DNA of 64,000 nt, taken from Arabidopsis thaliana (Eukaryota > Streptophyta > Magnoliopsida > Brassicales > Brassicaceae). Where the stretch lies: the NCBI RefSeq assembly GCF_000001735.4, contig NC_003070.9, forward strand, positions 23,297,971 to 23,361,970, read 5' to 3'. Below the pieces are notes generated by a model. The model searched no databases, was not told the origin of the DNA, and saw only the letters and a list, made by a program, of their open reading frames with translations. The position numbers and the translations under genes are program-made. Positions 57,359-64,000 of the stretch are shown piece by piece. The number at the start of each line of letters is the position of its first letter. Position 1 is the first letter of the stretch.

Positions 57359-60300
57359 TCACGGGTTTTCGGAGAAACCACCGGACTCGAGTGTACCATT
57401 TTTAAGATACTTTGACTTGTAGAAGTTCATTTTCTTTGGGGCAATTATCTTTGTTGCTCCCAAGACACACTTGTGGTATGAGAAGTCTTCGAATGTCCCG
57501 TCTATTCTTACAACCTCGAAGCAACAAGAATCTCCGTGCTTCGATTTAGCGACCTATAAAAGAAACATGGTCAGGATCTTTATGTCTTTAAGGATTCTGA
57601 AACATATGAGCCTTGATTTACCCGGATTCCTTTGACGCCTGGTCCAATTTTCTCAACACTGTTGGGGTGCAACTGCAGAACCATCTTCACAAGTCCTTCG
57701 TCCCTCTCATTCAACAGTTCATTGATCTCGTAACTAACAAAGATTAAGCCATTGTAATTTGCATCAGCCAAAAGGAAGAAAGAATCTTTACGGTTTTTTG
57801 AACAGTAGAATCTTACCTGTGGAGAATGCGTTTCAATGACTGGGAAAGCAACTCGATGTTTTTCCATGTAAAGATCGTTCTAAGCAGTGACATAGGAATC
57901 CCTTTCCCATCGAGTACCTTGATATCTTTCAGGAATGCGGAATGTAGCAAGCCAAAAGGCTGGACCGTGGCTTTGTCTGATTTAGGCGCAGAGTTTGTTC
58001 TACGCATCGTCTTTGTACTACTCAAAAGGTCATACACATCTACCGGTGTAGTAAACCCGTGAACCTGATGGCATGCATAAAGACACAAATTAGACCACTG
58101 AAGTTATGTGGTCTAAACGGATCAAAAGATGTAAAGTTAATTTACCTTTGGCGAAATGATGATTTCGAACTGATCTCCAGTTCCGAAACCAGGAACTTTT
58201 CCCCAAGCTAAAGCGTCGATAGACCCTTGAAGATCGTCTCTGACACCTTCCTTAGCAGCTTTGAGAAAGCATTGACTTGGGCTCTGCAGAGATTAAGCAA
58301 GCACTAAGTATCAAATGAAATCCTATATAAGCTTTGTATAACCAAAAGAAATGGGATTTTGTTACATACTGAGAAGCATGCTTGAGTAAAAGGTGCAGGC
58401 GTGGACTCGACCTGTCTTTGTTTACTCCAACCTTTGGCGTTTAATGCCACAAACTCTCCCGTAACAGAGAGACTATCAGCTACGAGAAGCAGATGCTCTC
58501 TTAGTATCTCCTTACCAGTATCTGACACCGCGGACTCCAAATTCTGCGGTCACAAAAAAAAAACTTCAAACTTTAGAAGCTGCGAGAGAGACCAAGAAAA
58601 TGTTAAAGAAACCGATACTGACTGCTACGAAAATGCTGCGTCCAGCATCTATTCCATAAACTGAGCAGCATTGTCGGATATTATCAGGATGGCTTCGGCC
58701 CCAGTCAATCATATCCATGATGGGAAGGCAGGTTTCTAAAAGAGCGGTCCAACAGTTTCTTTTGCCCCGATCTCCATACATTGTAACCTTCAAGTACAGC
58801 TCACCCGCCAAATGATTCCCATTCCTTTTTGGCGCTTTTGGTCGGTCAGTCCACAAAATATTCACCTTTTTGATCCCTTGATCACCTGCAAAAACAGATG
58901 ATAGAACTCATAAGAACGATAATAACAAAACAACGATCTGTTCAGCTTGCTCGTCTTTATTTTTCATCCGGTTTTACCTTTGACAGGAGAGTCAAGAAGA
59001 AAAGGGATCAAAACGAGACGAATAGCATCCAGTTCCAAAACCGAGTGCTTTGAGGCTTCAACTACAGTCACCGTGATGCAAACGTTATCATCCTTCATTG
59101 CCTGATCGTCTGAAGAGCAGTGGTTTCTAATCCACAACACATAAATGTATAACAAATCAGTTTCTAATAGACATAAAAGCGAAACAAAACATGTCTGCTA
59201 CAAATTCAAGAATGTTCTTACGTGTTTTGTATATCTAAGTCAACTATATCAAGCTTCAGTTCTCTGTTCCTGCTCTTGTACTGCTCGTTTAAAGATGAAA
59301 CAACGGATTCTGCGCTCAGTTGTTTCCGCTTCAGTACTTTCTGTGAAATTAAAGAAGAGGTTCATTAGAATCTGTACACATATATATATATGTTTGTGGC
59401 TTTATATGGGTATGAGTTTATACCTCAGAGATATGAAAATGGCAAACCCACGGGCTTAACGGTACTTTCGTGTTAGAACTTGGAGAGAATCTATGAACCA
59501 AGAAGACAATAAACATTTGTTAAGAGAAGCCCTTAACCAAAAAGATTCATATAGACAGTTAAAAGTTACCAACATTATCATAGATGTTGAAACGATCTCT
59601 GAGAAACTAAGTTTCTCCAAGTGGTTCTTGATCTCAAGTGACCCGTATTCGAACCCGTGCTTTTTCTTTGAAAGGTATTCAGACAAATACAAAGACATTG
59701 TCTGTTCTCGTTGACCTTTCTTTGATCCACACTCCAATACATTCTGTAGAAAGAGATAAAATCTAGTTAGAGAAATGCAAACGACTTAAGTGGAAATGAT
59801 TCAATAAATCAAGAAGCGAAGAATAAGAAGAGGAAGACCTTAAGATTCAGAAGCGGCGAAGTTTCAAGAAGGCTGATTGGCTGGTCCAGCGCGCTGTAAG
59901 CTGCCTCAGATAATGCACAAGCAGAAAGTGAGCCAAGTGCCTCACCTGTGATATCTTCAACGGGACCATCAGTCTCATAAGTAAACTGGACTAACTGGTT
60001 TCCGAAAGAATTTCTCACAGTGCCATCATAAGCAGCGTATATGTCCCGCATGAAGAACATTAATCTTCTGCTCAGTGTCCCCGGGAGATCAGCATTACCA
60101 CTGAATGAACTGTCACGACTTGTAACTGAATGAACAAAAGATTCCAATGGATTCAGACCCGTTAGAAACGAGTTCTCAATGACTCCATAAGGAACATATG
60201 ACTCAGTAGTGGTACTGTCTTTTCCCTTTGCGCCACGAAGTGGACTGTTCGGGTCATTCCAAGCAGCGCAAGTCAGTTCACGCGGAAACCCAAAGGACAA

Positions 60301-63156
60301 AGAAACTGCTGAATTCTGCAGACCGATACACATGCTGTGCTGAACCAGCTTCCCGATATTCCCTTTGCTGCCGGCTTTCGACATGATCAAAAAAGAGTTG
60401 GATTGATCACCATACCTATATGCTAGTGCCTGAACATCTCTGTAAGCATCCTTAAAAGCACTGACTGCAAGTTCGCTTAATGTAGCGGATTTTTGTCTCT
60501 CATAGCAGAATCGGGCCAAATCCGATACTGAATCCTCTTCCTTATCCTCCCCATTAACTGCAAGGAAATCTCTCCAAGATTCAACCATTAGCTGTTGCTT
60601 GTTGCAAACTTGCTCAGCTTCCCGCAACCCGTATGATATCTCTTCAGTCAAGTTTTTTCGAGACTGCAGATCAGAGGAAAGGTACAAATCCGCCAAGGAC
60701 ACACTCAAACCGCGCATCAGCAACCACTGAGATAGCATTTCTTGAGCGGAATAGATGATATCAAGAACTTTCCCTTTGTCGTGTTTGAGCAATCTCTCGA
60801 TGAAATTCCCTTCTCCATCTCTGAGCCAAGCAGATCCTTCAGAGAAAGACAAAAGCTCGCCGTTACTCACAACTACATTATTCAGAGGATAAGTGTAGTC
60901 AAACCCGGGAGGAAACAGCATTCCGAATAGCTGCATTCCCGTCCATTGAGGCTCAGTGCTCGAAGGAGAAGCTTTGATAATTGCAGGCGGAGGAAGCTGA
61001 AATGGGCAATACATTTGAAGCTGCTGCATCTGAGCTCGATTAAGATAACAGTTCTTCTCAACATTGACCAGATAAGCCGCCGTCAAGCTATCTTGTCCTA
61101 AAGAAAGCAAGTTCCGACCATTCTGTCTGTTGATAAGCTGCTTATCCAAAGCAACAAGCTCATCAAGCTCGACCTTTGCTTGAATGGACTGAGGAACGTA
61201 ACCGTGGAGACAATCTCCATCAAAATCACCACGGAACGGCAAACAGCAGATCGGGTTCAAGGAGACAACAGAAGTCGTTGGGAGGATTCTAACTGTCATT
61301 GCAATAAGCGAATGCTGATGAATCGAAGGCGGTCTGTTCATCAGCACAGTGTCTCCATCCATTAAACTCCGGAATATTTTGTCTCCGGTTTGGAGGTCAT
61401 TGACTTGAATAGCCACCAATCTATCTCCTCTTCTCACATGCATCTCTTTATTGTCCAACAGTGTGGGGACAAAGGAAGTGACAAGCCTTTCTTTATTGCA
61501 CTGGTTGAGATGCTCTGATACTTGAAGCCTTTTTGCGATACTCTCGGGTATGCCAATCTCGTTGAGCTTCAAGGACGGATCACCAACAACTACTGTCCGG
61601 AATGTATGATCACTTCTTTTACCGAGCAGCACGTCTTTCATGAACCTTAGACCGCAAAGTTTTGGTGTATCAGACTTCTTCTGGTACGGATTTGCGGAAT
61701 CTTTACTCGAAGACACAGTTTCCGAAAAGAGCTGTGCAAAAAACAAGAAATACTACTAACCTTCACAGAACAGAAAGAAGAGTTTAAATCTATCAGGAAC
61801 CACTAACTTACTCTGGAATATTGCATGCATTCCATCACACGAGAACTCAATTCAAGTGTGTTTCCCTCAAAGCCGACTAGTTTCTTGTAGATCCGAGTCC
61901 GTTCATCCTTCAAAAATGTGACAGAAACTCGAAAAGATAAGAGAAATACCATAGTATATGATAACAAATTATATAAACAAGCGTTTTTAGCTTACAAATA
62001 TTAGCCGAGCTCCGTTGAACTGATGAACTATTTCGGTTACACGGTAACCATTTGGTGTAACAGGAAAAGATGTCAGACCAAGAGAGTTGAACATAGGGAT
62101 ATCCTTCTTGATGAGCCTCTGATCAATCCCTAATAACAGAGCATAAACCTGCAAAAAGGTGAAATTTTCAGAAAACTATATATAGTAAGAAGTCATGGAG
62201 ATGGTACATTTCACTCTTCTATACCTGTGCATGCGTTATTATTCGCCTTGTTGGTTTCAAACAGCTCTCGTCGATATTAGAGTCTTGCGGCAAAAAACTC
62301 CAATAGTCAGGAGGCAATGTTAACACTCCCCGTTTCTTGAGTTTCATCAGACTCTCTTCGTTTACTTCAACAACGATTCCGGATCGCCTGAAGACTTCTT
62401 TAGTAGTTACCCTAAACTTCATTAGAGGATAACCGGTATTCAACTGATATATAACAACAACAAAAACCGAAAATTAGTGTTGGAACAAAGTTTTAAACTG
62501 AGAAAATTAGTTGCAATCATATATTCTTACAGTGCAGTATCTACATCTCTCAGGCTGGTCTTCGGTAATCTATATCAAGCAAAAATGACATTAGTATATG
62601 TAGTTCCAAAACACACAAACCAACAAAGGATTTGGAAAGACTAGTGAACCTGAAACTGCTTTTTTCGAATGTATTTACACCCCGGACAGATTTTGTTTAA
62701 CAACGCAGCTACCTCCTTGAGGAAATACGGGTTTATTATCGAGTACGCGAAGTTTATAACCCCGAAATGCCCTAAAACAGAGAGAAAAGTAGCAAACTCA
62801 GGGAACTAATCATAAAATGAGCTAAAAGATTGGAACAATATTTGCCAAAACCAGATTCTTTATGATACCTTCGCAAACTTTTCGATCTTTGCTGCCACAG
62901 GTTCTGCAGACAGAATCCGGATTCGGTAATCCTAGCCGAGAATCAGTCACCTGATTCGGTGCTTCAACCTCTAGCACAGACATTTTATCCTATAATAAAG
63001 TACCATTACATTAAATATTTGCTCCATCTACTCATAAACAAATCAAGAAGAATAAATAAGGACAACACTTACTCGATCATTGTTGTTTGAAATGCTAAAA
63101 CCTATCGAGGTTAGAGTTCCCACGGGAACCTGAAGCTCCTCACAATCGTCTTCCAT
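57359..63156 (-). CDS. NRPD1: Largest subunit of RNA polymerase IV
   Basis: Eighteen coding exons on the minus strand join to 1453 residues: 63156-63073, 62989-62869, 62771-62650, 62569-62531, 62443-62225, 62148-61996, 61907-61812, 61731-59839, 59743-59574, 59490-59424, 59340-59222, 59126-58978, 58885-58623, 58543-58370, 58283-58146, 58064-57817, 57733-57622, 57553-57359. Pol IV makes the precursors of 24-nt siRNAs for RNA-directed DNA methylation in the nucleus. The N-terminal zinc-binding clamp shows CRTCGSKDRKVCEGHFG and CPGCKY. The Metal A loop is FRGDFDGDCLHGY in the 1893-bp exon. The C-terminus carries the DeCL-like domain expected of NRPD1, ending SGGFSENP, without the long NRPE1 repeat tail. 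Exon 9 uses a donor four bases before a tempting GTAAC; the alternative would hit a stop at once. Confidence 0.97.
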
Positions 63157-64000
63157 GTTGAAGAGTTTCCTACAAGAAAAAAAACCATCAGTAAGGAAAA
63201 TTTAGATACGTAAGTAAAAACATCAGTTTTTATAAGCAAGTTTTAGTGACCAATTCCAATGTGCAGAATATGAAACAAAACCAATATTTAGCATTTAGAC
63301 AGACAAAACCAAAAAACTCGCTCTGACCAATACTAACCACTGAGAAACAGACAACTTCACAAACTATCTCTGTGAGTGGCCACTTAGAATCTAGCATATA
63401 TCCAAAGAAAAGAGAGAACATGTTCAGGGAAGAAGATTCTAGCTCAAAAATATTTGACGAACACACAAAATAGTTCAAACTTTGAACACACATTATTGAA
63501 AATTAACACTTACTTCTGTAACATAAAACAGAGCTAAAACTCACGGATAAATCGTCGAAAAGATCAGTTTCTATCTGTACCCTCTATCATCAAATCTAAT
63601 GTGCAGCAGAATATGAAACAAAAACCAATCTTTAGCATTTCATTGACCAGAACACAAAAACCAAAGCAAACTCTCTCTGATCAAAAAATTGACCAAAGAG
63701 AAACAGACACTTTTGTTAAGGGACAAAAGTGTTACCACAATCTTCCTCTGTGACTGGCCTATCAAAAACAAGTTATAGATTCGAAATTGAATTTACTAAT
63801 AGAATCTAGCATGAACCCAAAAAAATAAGAGAATACATGTTCAGAAAAAGAAGAAAGAAAAAAAACTGCAGAACATACACACAAAAAGGTTCAATCTTTG
63901 AACATACACTATTCATGGATTAAAAAAAAAAAAATTCACTGACCAAAAAAAAAAAAGGACAAATTTTCCAAATGTTCTTCTAAAGGACTCACACAAACCC
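63157..64000 (-). promoter_or_regulatory. NRPD1 leader and upstream region with duplication
   Basis: A 5'-leader intron probably ends at 63170/63169 (tttttcttgtag/gaaactc on the minus strand), 13 bases before the ATG. Upstream, two diverged copies of a ~250-320-bp unit lie head to tail (about 63257-63510 and 63598-63921). The transcription start is not visible with confidence and may lie outside the window. Confidence 0.55.
63257..63921. repeat. Direct duplication upstream of NRPD1
   Basis: Shared blocks in the same order: agaatatgaaacaaa, tttagcattt, agagaaacagaca (or gagaaacagaca), tagaatctagcat, acatgttcag, caaaatagttcaaa/caaaaaggttcaat and ctttgaacaca/ctttgaacata. The right copy has insertions, making it longer. 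Confidence 0.7.

Noticed and set aside
1-64000. tRNA, rRNA, CRISPR or prophage features
   Set aside because: Looked for cloverleaf B boxes, rRNA words and regularly spaced repeats; none were convincing.

Overview
The window is plant nuclear DNA and I read it as Arabidopsis thaliana chromosome 1, around the At1g62900 to At1g63020 loci. The gene order, exon structures and reconstructed protein lengths fit that interval: ACOS5 542 aa, LRR kinase 890 aa, ACS10 557 aa, bHLH125 259 aa, EXPA18 257 aa, KNAT7 291 aa, UER1 301 aa, PHT5;1/VPT1 699 aa, NRPD1 1453 aa. Locus names come from memory. Exon boundaries were worked out by hand from GT/AG sites and reading frame.

Layout. Bases 1-566 hold the 3' end of a plant O-methyltransferase gene. 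Bases 1.1-10.5 kb hold three tandem P-class pentatricopeptide repeat (PPR) genes of the restorer-of-fertility-like clade. The middle copy is frameshifted, and a relic-rich interval follows it. A small acidic membrane-protein gene (minus strand) comes next. It is followed by ACOS5 (pollen-wall acyl-CoA synthetase), an LRR receptor kinase with a degenerate catalytic loop, and ACS10 (minus, an ACC-synthase-like aminotransferase). Then come a J-like protein with a 12-residue tandem repeat, bHLH125, EXPA18 with a root-hair promoter element, a DUF1191 membrane protein, KNAT7 and UER1. The right part holds the miR399b precursor (minus), PHT5;1/VPT1 (minus) and NRPD1 (minus).

How the genes relate. 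Most are unrelated neighbours, as is usual in a compact plant genome. Two groupings stand out. The PPR cluster shares long identical tracts, which points to recent gene conversion. It also carries matching miR161 and miR400 target sites, so the copies probably share small-RNA control. The stretch from 47.4 to 54.6 kb is a phosphate-homeostasis pair: a miR399 gene with two PHR1-type sites upstream, next to the vacuolar phosphate transporter gene. The transporter leader contains a miR827-like site that overlaps a three-codon upstream ORF.

The long AT-rich gaps hold MITE-like foldbacks, one clear retroposon insertion with 16-bp target duplications, several old direct repeats and little else that I can support. 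I found no CRISPR array, prophage, operon, rRNA or tRNA gene. I do not see a wholly new molecular system here. The best leads are regulatory: the PHT5;1 leader and the PPR mosaics.
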